A stretch of 11,482 bases of DNA from Mesotoga sp. (GCA_011620045.1 WOZY01000116.1:1-11482); one strand, 5' to 3'; positions 1 through 6,208 are shown, counted from the first letter of the stretch. Notes: generated from the sequence alone by a model not told the origin. Numbers and translations: made by a program.

Positions 1-1
1 G

Positions 2-1042
2 GGTTCACTCAGGGACTATATAGTTGGAAGAACAGTGCTAATAACCGGCGCCGGAGGAAGCATTGGGAGCGAACTGTGTCGTCAGATAGCTCCTCTCGAA
101 CCAAGGAGACTCCTGCTAGCTGGAAAGGGAGAGAACAGCATCTATGAGATAAGTCAAGAGATAGGCTCAATGTTCCCTGATCTCGACCTATGTCAACTGA
201 TCTGCGATGTCGCCGATTCATCAAGAATGAGGTATATCTTTGAGACGATGAAACCCGAAGTTGTCTTCCACGCCGCCGCTCACAAACATGTACCTCTCAT
301 GGAGGAAAATCCGACCGAGGCATTCCGGGTGAATTCACTTGGCACTTACAACATTGCAGGTTTGGCGAGCGAGTTCGGCGTTGAAACTATGGTCATTATC
401 TCAACGGATAAGGCAGTGAAGCCAAGTTCGGTTATGGGAGTTTCGAAAAGAATCGCCGAAGAGTTCGTTAGGTCGATTTCATCAAGGAGTAAAACAAAAT
501 TCGGTATAGTGAGATTCGGAAATGTTTTGGGGAGCCGTGGGAGCGTGATTCCTCTTTTCAAGAAACAAATTCAGTCGGGCGGTCCTGTTACAGTGACTGA
601 TCCCAGAATGACTAGATATTTTATGACTATCCCAGAAGCTGTATCGCTTGTGCTTCAGGCAGGAGCTTACTCCGGAGGTGGAGATGTTTTCGTACTAGAT
701 ATGGGAGAACCCGTCAAGATCTCTTCTCTTGCAAACGAGATGATCACACTGGCAGGATACGTGCCTCAGCAAGAAATAGAAATAAAGTACACTGGAGTTC
801 GGCCAGGCGAGAAGTTATTCGAGGAACTTGTCCTTTCAAACGAAGAATTTATTCAGACGAAGCATCCAAAGATTTTTCGCCTCAAGACGAAGGAAGCAAT
901 GGATGAAAAGACCTTAATTTCGATAGCCAGTCGCCTAAGATCAGCCGTTGATAACAACGATTTTGAAGAGCTGAACAAAATAACGGCCGAAATAGTTGAC
1001 GATGCCACTGTTAAAATAAGTGCCGGGTGTGATTTTCGATGA
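2..1042 (+). CDS. Nucleotide-sugar 4,6-dehydratase, FlaA1/CapD/PglF type (5' end missing)
   Basis: Probable UDP-N-acetylhexosamine 4,6-dehydratase of the extended short-chain dehydrogenase family, acting early in synthesis of a 4-keto-6-deoxy sugar nucleotide for a surface glycan. The frame is open from the left edge: the codons before the GTG at 35 read GSLRDYIVGRT, which continues the conserved domain, so that GTG is internal and the true start lies outside the window. The NAD-binding glycine motif GAGGSIGSE is at 47-73. The catalytic block STDKAVKPSSVMGVSKR follows at 401-451. In the usual YxxxK motif the tyrosine is replaced by methionine (MGVSK), as known for the long membrane-bound PglF/WbpM-like dehydratases; such proteins carry N-terminal membrane helices, which would be the missing part. 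The stop overlaps the next start (ATGA). Family is certain; exact substrate is not visible. Confidence 0.9.
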   Translation, partial: GSLRDYIVGRTVLITGAGGSIGSELCRQIAPLEPRRLLLAGKGENSIYEISQEIGSMFPDLDLCQLICDVADSSRMRYIFETMKPEVVFHAAAHKHVPLMEENPTEAFRVNSLGTYNIAGLASEFGVETMVIISTDKAVKPSSVMGVSKRIAEEFVRSISSRSKTKFGIVRFGNVLGSRGSVIPLFKKQIQSGGPVTVTDPRMTRYFMTIPEAVSLVLQAGAYSGGGDVFVLDMGEPVKISSLANEMITLAGYVPQQEIEIKYTGVRPGEKLFEELVLSNEEFIQTKHPKIFRLKTKEAMDEKTLISIASRLRSAVDNNDFEELNKITAEIVDDATVKISAGCDFR

Positions 1043-1578
1043 GATGGTATGTAGAATTCGTCAGAGACTTGCCCTTTATTTCTGCAATGATTCAGTTCTC
1101 GATTCTCGGCACTCTAGGCGATTATGTCAGTATAAAGATTGCAGGTTCTAAGGCAAACTTCTCTTTTTCCCTAATGGTTTTGAAGGCACTACAATGGGCT
1201 TTTCTGGCGATCTTCATAAAGATTGCATTCATCGGTTACGAAGGATTCGTATCTTCTCTAGTGATAAACAGAATCCTGCCACAAGTCTTTGTCCAAAGCG
1301 TACTCCTGAATGCAATCACCCGTTCTCTATCAATGAATCTTCAATTTGGAGTTTTCTTAGTCATTTTTCATAGGTTGCTTGATAATCTTGTTCTTCAGAT
1401 CAGGAATTGGAAGAACCTTGACAAGGCTCTGCTGTCTTTGGTGTGGTTCTGGATACCGGCCCACACACTTACATTCGTATTGCCGAAGGACTTTCAGGTT
1501 GGTCTGGCTGCGCTGTGGTCATTTATGCTAGGTCTTCTACTTTCTCTCTTTTCTAAATCTCCCCAGGAGGTGAAATGA
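1039..1578 (+). CDS. Small integral membrane protein resembling Mpv17/PMP22 family
   Basis: A 179-residue hydrophobic protein with about four membrane segments, roughly residues 13-32, 45-66, 99-115 and 131-170, the last being a helix pair. I see no enzyme motif. Its layout resembles the Mpv17/PMP22 family of organelle membrane proteins: similar length, an N-terminal W-Y...P then a G-x-x-GD-x-x-S motif (GTLGDYVS, 24-31), and near the C-terminus a W-x-P-x-H-x-x-x-F-x-x-P-x-x-F-Q pattern (138-153) before a final helix ending LLLS. Human Mpv17 has WPxxQxxNF and VPLHYR at the matching place. This is read by eye and is remote. The gene overlaps the dehydratase by 4 bases and the aminotransferase by 4 bases, so it is translated as part of the glycan operon. 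A transport or scaffold role is possible but not shown. Confidence 0.7.
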   Translation: MRWYVEFVRDLPFISAMIQFSILGTLGDYVSIKIAGSKANFSFSLMVLKALQWAFLAIFIKIAFIGYEGFVSSLVINRILPQVFVQSVLLNAITRSLSMNLQFGVFLVIFHRLLDNLVLQIRNWKNLDKALLSLVWFWIPAHTLTFVLPKDFQVGLAALWSFMLGLLLSLFSKSPQEVK

Positions 1579-2738
1579 TGTTCATTCCCCTTTCCAAACC
1601 CGACGTGACTGAAAAGGAAATCACCGCTGTTACCGATCTAATGAGTAGTGGAATCTTATCTATCGGCCCTAAAGTCGCAGAGTTCGAAGAAAGATTTGCG
1701 GAATATATCGGGGTCGAACATGCAGTTGCAGTTAACAGCGGTACCAGTGCCCTTCATCTTATAGTTCGATCTCTCGACTTGAAACAGGGCCAGACGGTAA
1801 TCACAAGTTCATTCACTTTTGTGTCTTCAGCCAATGTTGCAATATACGAAGGTGCCGTTCCTGTTTTCGCAGATATTGACGAGGCAACATACAACATCTC
1901 TCCAGAGACGTTGGAAGACGCTCTAGGTTTTTACTCGAAAAACGGTCTGAATACAGGTCAAATCAAGTTAAGACCCTTCATTCCTGATGTTTTCATGGCT
2001 GTCGATATTTTTGGTCATCCGCTTGAATGGGACGGGATAGAAGGTGTCTGTAATAGACATGGCGTAAAAATCATAGAGGATTCTTGTGAGGCGCTGGGAA
2101 GCTCCTTTATGGGGCGGAGAACCGGTACTTTCGGTCTCGCAGGTGCATTTGCATTCTATCCAAACAAGCAAATCACAACTGGAGAAGGCGGAATAATTGT
2201 TACTGACGACAGCAAAATTGCCGAATTATCGAAAAGCATGAGAAATCAGGGAAGAGGCACATCAGAGAAATGGCTTGAACATGTGAGGTTGGGCTACAAT
2301 TATCGGATGGACGAGATGTCGGCAGCACTGGGTATAGAGCAGCTGAAAAGGATTGATGAAATTCTTGCAAAGCGGCAGAGAGTAGCCGACAGATATGAGA
2401 AATTGCTTTCAAAGATTGATGGAGTTCAGACTCCCTTTGTGGCTGACTATGCTACAAATATCGGCTGGTTCGTGTATGTTATAAGGCTTGATGAAAAGAT
2501 AGAGAGAGACAACTTCATGAGACACCTTATTGACAATGGCGTTCAGTGCAGAGACTACTTCAGACCTATCCATCTTCAACCATTTTATATGACAAAGTTC
2601 GGATTCAAGAACGGCATGTTTCCTGTAACTGAAGAGCTTGCAAGGAGAACGGTTGCTATTCCTTTCTTCAATAATTTGTCTGAAGAAGAACAGCAGTTCG
2701 TTGCTCACACTATTGAAAAGGCTTTGGAGTACAACTGA
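1575..2738 (+). CDS. DegT/DnrJ/EryC1/StrS-family sugar aminotransferase
   Basis: PLP-dependent aminotransferase that most likely adds an amino group to the 4-keto sugar nucleotide made by the upstream dehydratase, giving a UDP-4-amino-4,6-dideoxy sugar. The 387-residue length fits the family. Visible motifs are the N-terminal IPLSKPDVTEKE, the VNSGTSALHL phosphate-binding segment (about 53-62), IIEDSCEALG with the PLP-pyridine aspartate D169, and FAFYPNKQITTGEGG with the Schiff-base lysine K198. A strong AGGAGGTG lies at 1565-1572. Two tandem ATG codons (1575 and 1578) are possible starts; the second has the better spacing to the ribosome binding site (7 rather than 4 bases) and would shorten the protein by one residue. 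Its start overlaps the previous stop and its stop overlaps the next start (TGATG). Cytoplasmic. Glutamate as amino donor is usual for the family. Confidence 0.93.
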   Translation: MMFIPLSKPDVTEKEITAVTDLMSSGILSIGPKVAEFEERFAEYIGVEHAVAVNSGTSALHLIVRSLDLKQGQTVITSSFTFVSSANVAIYEGAVPVFADIDEATYNISPETLEDALGFYSKNGLNTGQIKLRPFIPDVFMAVDIFGHPLEWDGIEGVCNRHGVKIIEDSCEALGSSFMGRRTGTFGLAGAFAFYPNKQITTGEGGIIVTDDSKIAELSKSMRNQGRGTSEKWLEHVRLGYNYRMDEMSAALGIEQLKRIDEILAKRQRVADRYEKLLSKIDGVQTPFVADYATNIGWFVYVIRLDEKIERDNFMRHLIDNGVQCRDYFRPIHLQPFYMTKFGFKNGMFPVTEELARRTVAIPFFNNLSEEEQQFVAHTIEKALEYN

Positions 2739-3634
2739 TGATGGCTTTTATCTACGCTCTGGTTCTTTCAGCCGTACTATGTTTCCTTTTTCGGAGAGTT
2801 GGCATTAAACTAGATCTAGTAGACAGGCCTTCGGGTACTCTAAAGCCCCACGAAAAACCGATTAGCTATATGGGTGGAACTGCGATTCTCCTTGCGCTTG
2901 TTCCTTGGCTAATTCAGAGTCCTGAATTCTTCCCCGCAATAATCATCATGTGGGCTCTAGGCTTTACGGATGACATAAGAAGCATATCACCAAAGATCAG
3001 ACTGGCAGTGGAAGTTCTAGTCGGATTCGCCGTGGCATTCGTAATCTACGGCTTTTCGACAGTCGATTCGATAATACTCGCCATCATCTTTGCAGGAACG
3101 GTTAACGCCTATAATATGGTGGATGGACTTGACGGCATATGCTCAACTAATATGGTTGTTTTTGGAGTCTTCGCTTTCTTCACGGGGTTTGTACCTCTTA
3201 TGTCTCTTGCAGTTGCTGGCGTTTATGCCGGATACTTGATCTTTAATTTTCCTCCCGCAAGGCTTTTTATGGGGGACCAGGGATCATACATCGCTGGAAC
3301 ATTTGTGGGAACGTTACTGATACAGTCTTGGGGAAGTCAGAACTTCATTCGAATTGTCGCTATTTGCTGGCCCGTAGTTCTTGACCTATTTGTGGGCTTC
3401 TTGAGAAGATCTATTGCAAAGAAATCACCTTTCGCAGGCGATAGAGATCACTATTATGACAAAATATTCAGGCTCTTTGGACAGAAAAAGAGAGTCACGC
3501 TATTCATTTCTACCAGCATGGCTCTCTTCTATGCTGTCTTAGGGCTCTTCCTTCCAGTCGCTCTAATTCCCCCCGTACTACTGTTGACTTCGCTGACTCA
3601 GATCTTCCTCCTCAAGTCTCTCCGCACTACTTGA
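2738..3634 (+). CDS. WecA/MraY-family polyprenyl-phosphate sugar-1-phosphate transferase
   Basis: Membrane enzyme of glycosyltransferase family 4 that moves a sugar-1-phosphate from a UDP-sugar onto undecaprenyl (or similar) phosphate, starting assembly of a lipid-linked glycan. Very hydrophobic, with about eight to ten membrane segments over 298 residues. Family motifs are in order: VDRPSGTLKPHEKP then MGG (28-47), the metal-binding DD pair in LGFTDDIR (D78, D79), NMVDGLDG (126-133, nucleophile region), and FMGDQGS (177-183) followed by DRDHYYD (235-241), which resembles the cytoplasmic basic/histidine loop of WecA. It lacks MraY-specific context such as mur genes, and its neighbours make amino sugars, so a WecA-like role is favoured over peptidoglycan synthesis. 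GGAG at 2726-2729 serves ATG 2738 (or the tandem ATG 2741). The last 8 bases overlap the convergent corA gene. Confidence 0.88.
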   Translation: MMAFIYALVLSAVLCFLFRRVGIKLDLVDRPSGTLKPHEKPISYMGGTAILLALVPWLIQSPEFFPAIIIMWALGFTDDIRSISPKIRLAVEVLVGFAVAFVIYGFSTVDSIILAIIFAGTVNAYNMVDGLDGICSTNMVVFGVFAFFTGFVPLMSLAVAGVYAGYLIFNFPPARLFMGDQGSYIAGTFVGTLLIQSWGSQNFIRIVAICWPVVLDLFVGFLRRSIAKKSPFAGDRDHYYDKIFRLFGQKKRVTLFISTSMALFYAVLGLFLPVALIPPVLLLTSLTQIFLLKSLRTT

Positions 3635-4559
3635 ACCATCTAATTTTGAAGAGTATTATGGCGACAAGAAATGCCGCAACTCCTGAAAGACCTATTGCCC
3701 AATAGAAGATAGAACTGTCGTTCATGAAAGGAAGCTCGACATTCATTCCATATATCGATGCAACCATTGTCGGAATCTGAAGAGATAAAGTCACTATTGT
3801 CAGTATCTTCATCACAACGTTGAGGTTGTTAGAAATAACAGACGCAAAGGCATCCATCATTCCTGTCAAAATGTCGCTGTAAATATTCGCCATCTCTATA
3901 GCCTGTCTATTCTCAATGGAAATATCTTCAAACAGCTCTTCGTCCTCCTCGTACAAAGTTAGAATGTTGGCTCTCTTCAGCTTTTCAAACATCAACTCGT
4001 TAGACCTTAGAGATGTAGTAAAGAAGACTAAAGACTTTTCAAGATTCAACATTGCCACCAGTTCCTGATTCCTTGTGGATCTGTGCAACTCTGATTCGAT
4101 TTCATTTGATAGTCTTCGGATTTCCTTTAGATACCTAAGGTAATAAACTGTTGCCCTGTCGAAGATTCTTAGAAGAAAACGATTTCGCTTCTTAGTCGAT
4201 ATGTCTCTTACACGACCTTCAATTACATCAGAAATAATTGCGCTTTCAAAATCGCTTATGGTGACGAAATAGCCTGATTTCATGGCTATTCCAAGAGTCA
4301 TTGTCTTATATGGAACTGTCTCATCGCCTGTGTCAAGATATGGCAGTTTGGTGATTACGTAGATCAGCTCTTCATCTTGCTCAAATCTTGCTCTCTCTTC
4401 CTGGTCTAGAGCATCGAAAACAAAATCTTCATCGATTTCAAGGCTCTTCAGAAAAGCGATATCATCACTATCAGGAGCAACCACATTTATCCAGCAGCCT
4501 TCCACAGGTGTTCCTATGACATTCATTTTCCCGTTTTCAGAAATCAAAATCTCCCGCAC
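3627..4559 (-). CDS. corA: CorA-family magnesium/divalent cation transporter
   Basis: Homopentameric Mg2+ (possibly Co2+/Ni2+) channel of the inner membrane. The 310-residue protein has a long acidic cytoplasmic N-terminal domain, a charged helical stretch near 150-200, and two C-terminal membrane segments (about 249-270 and 284-304). The selectivity signature YGMN (GMN at 271-273) lies between them and is followed by VELPF, in place of the MPEL of classical CorA. The C-terminus ends in basic KIRWFK, as expected for a cytoplasmic tail. The start is GTG at 4559; AGGAGGG at 4572-4566 is 6 bases upstream on this strand, and no ATG in frame competes. It stands alone, convergent with the glycan operon (8-bp overlap of the 3' ends) and divergent from the phosphatase. 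A leader ORF and possible RNA switch precede it. Confidence 0.93.
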   Translation of the reverse strand: MREILISENGKMNVIGTPVEGCWINVVAPDSDDIAFLKSLEIDEDFVFDALDQEERARFEQDEELIYVITKLPYLDTGDETVPYKTMTLGIAMKSGYFVTISDFESAIISDVIEGRVRDISTKKRNRFLLRIFDRATVYYLRYLKEIRRLSNEIESELHRSTRNQELVAMLNLEKSLVFFTTSLRSNELMFEKLKRANILTLYEEDEELFEDISIENRQAIEMANIYSDILTGMMDAFASVISNNLNVVMKILTIVTLSLQIPTMVASIYGMNVELPFMNDSSIFYWAIGLSGVAAFLVAIILFKIRWFK

Positions 4560-4686
4560 ATCAATCCCTCCTCTTCAAGTAATACCGTCGACTCCCGTCA
4601 AATAGAAGGAGGTTCCAATGGGCGAGACAGGTCAAAGTGGCGGTTCACTCTCACTACTGTATAATTCCATATTCCTCACCTCCGCT
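4560..4686 (-). promoter_or_regulatory. corA mRNA leader with alternative SD-sequestering pairings (candidate)
   Basis: The transcribed leader from the predicted start near 4685 to the corA GTG is about 125 nt. It contains a 12-codon ORF, then a C-rich, G-poor stretch (4644-4597: 18 C against 7 G in 48 nt) that could serve as a Rho loading site. An anti-Shine-Dalgarno element ACCTCCTTC lies at 4613-4605. This can pair with corA's own GAAGAGGAGG (4576-4567, with a 2-nt bulge) or, through ACCTCC, perfectly with GGAGGT of the leader ORF (4683-4678). The two pairings are mutually exclusive. I see no intrinsic terminator and no recognisable M-box. The complementarity is seen in the sequence; the switch is inferred. 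Confidence 0.4.
4632..4670 (-). CDS. 12-codon leader ORF upstream of corA (MELYSSESEPPL)
   Basis: A short ORF reading MELYSSESEPPL then TGA. It is preceded by GGAGGTGAGG at 4683-4674, with GGAGG 8 bases before the ATG, as good a ribosome binding site as any in the window. It starts about 15 nt after the predicted transcription start and ends 72 nt before corA. The peptide has three glutamates and ends in E-P-P-L. Acidic and proline residues in a short nascent peptide are the sensing feature of enterobacterial MgtL, whose ORF lies before a Mg2+ transporter gene; corL is the similar ORF before Salmonella corA. No sequence homology to those is claimed. It is more likely a regulatory leader than a functional protein. 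Confidence 0.5.
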   Translation of the reverse strand: MELYSSESEPPL

Positions 4687-4691
4687 CTGAG

Positions 4692-4700
4692 ATTATATCA
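4692..4700 (-). promoter_or_regulatory. Extended -10 promoter for corA
   Basis: On the minus strand, TGATATAAT at 4700-4692 is a perfect TATAAT with the TG extension one base upstream. No good -35 hexamer is seen at the 17-bp spacing, which extended -10 promoters tolerate. Transcription would start near 4685, just ahead of the leader ORF's ribosome binding site. Confidence 0.6.
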
Positions 4701-4828
4701 CGACGTAGCTAATCACAGTTCTCATCGATGCCCCATTGCTCTTTGGACAGTCTAGTTGCCAACTGTAATCTATTATTGAAAGGGGCTCACAGAAAAATTA
4801 GTGATTAGATGCCACGTGATTTTTCCTA

Positions 4829-4834
4829 TATAAT
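4829..4834 (+). promoter_or_regulatory. -10 box of the metallophosphoesterase promoter
   Basis: A perfect TATAAT lies 57 bp before the TTG start. No convincing -35 hexamer is present at 16-18 bp, as is common for promoters that need an activator such as PhoB/PhoP. I could not find a clear repeated Pho box in the preceding 60 bp. The 3' part of the 331-bp corA-phosphatase gap (4701-4828) otherwise holds only A/T-rich sequence and short imperfect repeats. Confidence 0.5.
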
Positions 4835-4890
4835 CAATAATGAATCGATTCAAACTTGCAGACTACAATTGATCAAAGGAGATGATTGCA

Positions 4891-5946
4891 TTGAAAAAAT
4901 ACATTGTTACCTTTTCCTTGTTCTTACTGATCTTCGCTCAGACATTTTCGGTATACTTGAACGATGTCTCTCAAGACGGAGTAACAGTTATCTGGTTCAC
5001 CGAAGAGCCTTCTAACTCTTATCTAATTGTCTACGATGGTTCCAATGAGTCGATTTTCTCAGAACAGGAGGTAACCCTTCACAGATTCAGGGTATCCGGT
5101 CTACAACCTGGAATGAGTTACGCATATACCGTGAAAAGTGAGAAAGAAGGCAGCGTGGTCTACAGGAAAGGCGGGATCCTTACAACAGCTCCTCTCAATG
5201 AGACACCCTTTAGCTTCGCTGCCTACGGAGACAGCAGGAGCAATAAGAGCGTTCATCTCGAAGTTGCTCAAGCTATCGCAGACGAAAACGTTCCACTCGT
5301 TATTCATACGGGAGATATCGTCTATGGAGACGATCTTATTGAAGAGTGGATTAGTTTCTTTGAAGTTGCCGAAGTTCTGTCAGATTGTGTTTTCTACAGT
5401 GCAATTGGAAATCATGAATCAGAAGCCTCCAACTACACGAGATTCTTTGCTTTCCCCGGAAATAAGAGGTATTACAGCTTCTGGTATGGTGATGTTTTCT
5501 TTGTATGCCTAAACACAAACGAAGCTTTCGACAAATACTCTCAGCAACATGCATGGCTTCTAACACAACTCGAGGAAGCTAAAGAAAAGAACCCCGCATT
5601 CGTGATTGTTTACTTCCATCATCCCCCCTACAGTTACGGAACGCATGGAGATCATGCTTATTTGAAGCAATATCTAGTGCCTGTGTTCGAAAGCTACAAA
5701 GTGGACCTGGTTCTTAATGGCCATGATCATGGATACCAGAGAATCGAGAGAAACGGCGTCACCTACATCGTTACTGCCGGAGGCGGAGCTCCGCTCTATG
5801 ACATCGGCTCAGGAGATGATCTAATTGCTTCGGCCGAAGCACACCACTACATGCTGTTCAACTACACTCTAGATGGATTATTTGTATACGCAAAGACAGC
5901 AACTGGTTTGATACTGGACAGCTTCTATATTTCAAGACGTGATTAA
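4891..5946 (+). CDS. Secreted purple-acid-phosphatase-like metallophosphoesterase
   Basis: Probably a periplasmic or extracellular phosphatase that frees phosphate from organic esters. A signal peptide (KKYIVTFSLFLLIFAQTFS) is followed by a fibronectin-III-like domain typical of purple acid phosphatases, then a calcineurin-like metallophosphoesterase domain. Numbered from the ATG at 4882, metal-site motifs are GDSR (D117), GDIVY (D145, Y148), GNHE (N177, H178), VYFHH (H246) and GHDH (H281, H283). The tyrosine of GDxxY is the ligand that gives purple acid phosphatases their colour. I chose TTG 4891: AAAGGAG at 4875-4881 touches the ATG at 4882 but lies 9 bases before the TTG, and the TTG also gives a classic lysine-first signal peptide of a 351-residue protein. 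It precedes the pst operon in the same direction, which fits a phosphate-starvation role. The substrate is not visible. Confidence 0.88.
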   Translation: MKKYIVTFSLFLLIFAQTFSVYLNDVSQDGVTVIWFTEEPSNSYLIVYDGSNESIFSEQEVTLHRFRVSGLQPGMSYAYTVKSEKEGSVVYRKGGILTTAPLNETPFSFAAYGDSRSNKSVHLEVAQAIADENVPLVIHTGDIVYGDDLIEEWISFFEVAEVLSDCVFYSAIGNHESEASNYTRFFAFPGNKRYYSFWYGDVFFVCLNTNEAFDKYSQQHAWLLTQLEEAKEKNPAFVIVYFHHPPYSYGTHGDHAYLKQYLVPVFESYKVDLVLNGHDHGYQRIERNGVTYIVTAGGGAPLYDIGSGDDLIASAEAHHYMLFNYTLDGLFVYAKTATGLILDSFYISRRD

Positions 5947-6004
5947 GTCTCCTTTAAGGGAATTCACCGAATTTAATATTCTTCAGTTTCAGATAATATC
6001 ACTT

Positions 6005-6051
6005 ATCAATCATCTTTAACTGTCTTTTGATGAGGCCTAAAGATGATTGAT
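6005..6051. repeat. Perfect 14-bp inverted repeat with 19-nt spacer
   Basis: Arms ATCAATCATCTTTA (6005-6018) and TAAAGATGATTGAT (6038-6051) are exact reverse complements. The spacer (6019-6037) contains ACTGTC and GAGGCC. The repeat starts 58 bp after the phosphatase stop and ends 157 bp before pstS. Neither strand has a T-run after the stem, so it is not a standard intrinsic terminator. It could be an RNA hairpin protecting an mRNA end, a Rho-linked or non-canonical terminator, or a protein-binding operator. Confidence 0.75.
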
Positions 6052-6131
6052 CCACAAGAGTTGATTTCAAAGTATTAGATCGATATCTCTGTAATTGCCT
6101 CTCGTCTTGCTCTTCAACAATCAGCGAAACT

Positions 6132-6175
6132 CCTAATAATAGAATAAAACTCCAATAACACCTTCCGTGTATAAA
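6132..6175 (+). promoter_or_regulatory. pstS promoter with candidate Pho box repeats
   Basis: A -10-like TATAAA (6170-6175) lies 33 bp before the pstS start. Directly upstream are three A/T-rich units in exact 11-bp register: CCTAATA (6132), AATAAAA (6143) and AATAACA (6154). The heptamer AAACTCC also occurs twice (6127 and 6147, 20 bp apart). OmpR-family regulators of the PhoB/PhoP type bind direct repeats spaced 11 bp that replace the -35 box, and this array sits where such a box belongs. The repeats are short and low in complexity, so the assignment is tentative. The rest of the 262-bp gap before pstS holds only the 14-bp inverted repeat. Confidence 0.4.
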
Positions 6176-6208
6176 CGAGATGTGGAAAAAACTTTAGGAG
6201 GTGTAACT

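Noticed and set aside
35..1042. GTG at 35 as the start of the dehydratase
   Set aside because: The conserved reading frame continues upstream to the window edge, there is no ribosome binding site, and this family carries an N-terminal membrane region, so the gene is truncated by the window.
4560..4686. M-box (Mg2+) riboswitch before corA
   Set aside because: The leader is shorter than a typical M-box, I see none of its conserved stems, and no intrinsic terminator is present.
4618..4755. Plus-strand 45-codon ORF (MGETGQSGG...) with AGAAGGAGG six bases upstream
   Set aside because: The apparent ribosome binding site is the complement of the anti-SD element of the corA leader. No promoter precedes it, the composition is unremarkable, and it lies antisense to the corA leader and promoter.
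4809..5015. 68-codon plus-strand ORF overlapping the phosphatase start
   Set aside because: Starts inside the promoter region before the -10 box, has no ribosome binding site, and runs in another frame over the signal-peptide and fibronectin coding region.
5138..5512. 124-codon plus-strand ORF inside the phosphatase gene
   Set aside because: Out-of-frame shadow of a gene whose own frame encodes all metal-site motifs; no start signal or recognisable domain.
5965..5978. AATTC-ACC-GAATT hairpin after the phosphatase stop as a terminator
   Set aside because: Only a 5-bp A/T-rich stem with a 3-nt loop and no clean T-run; too weak to call.
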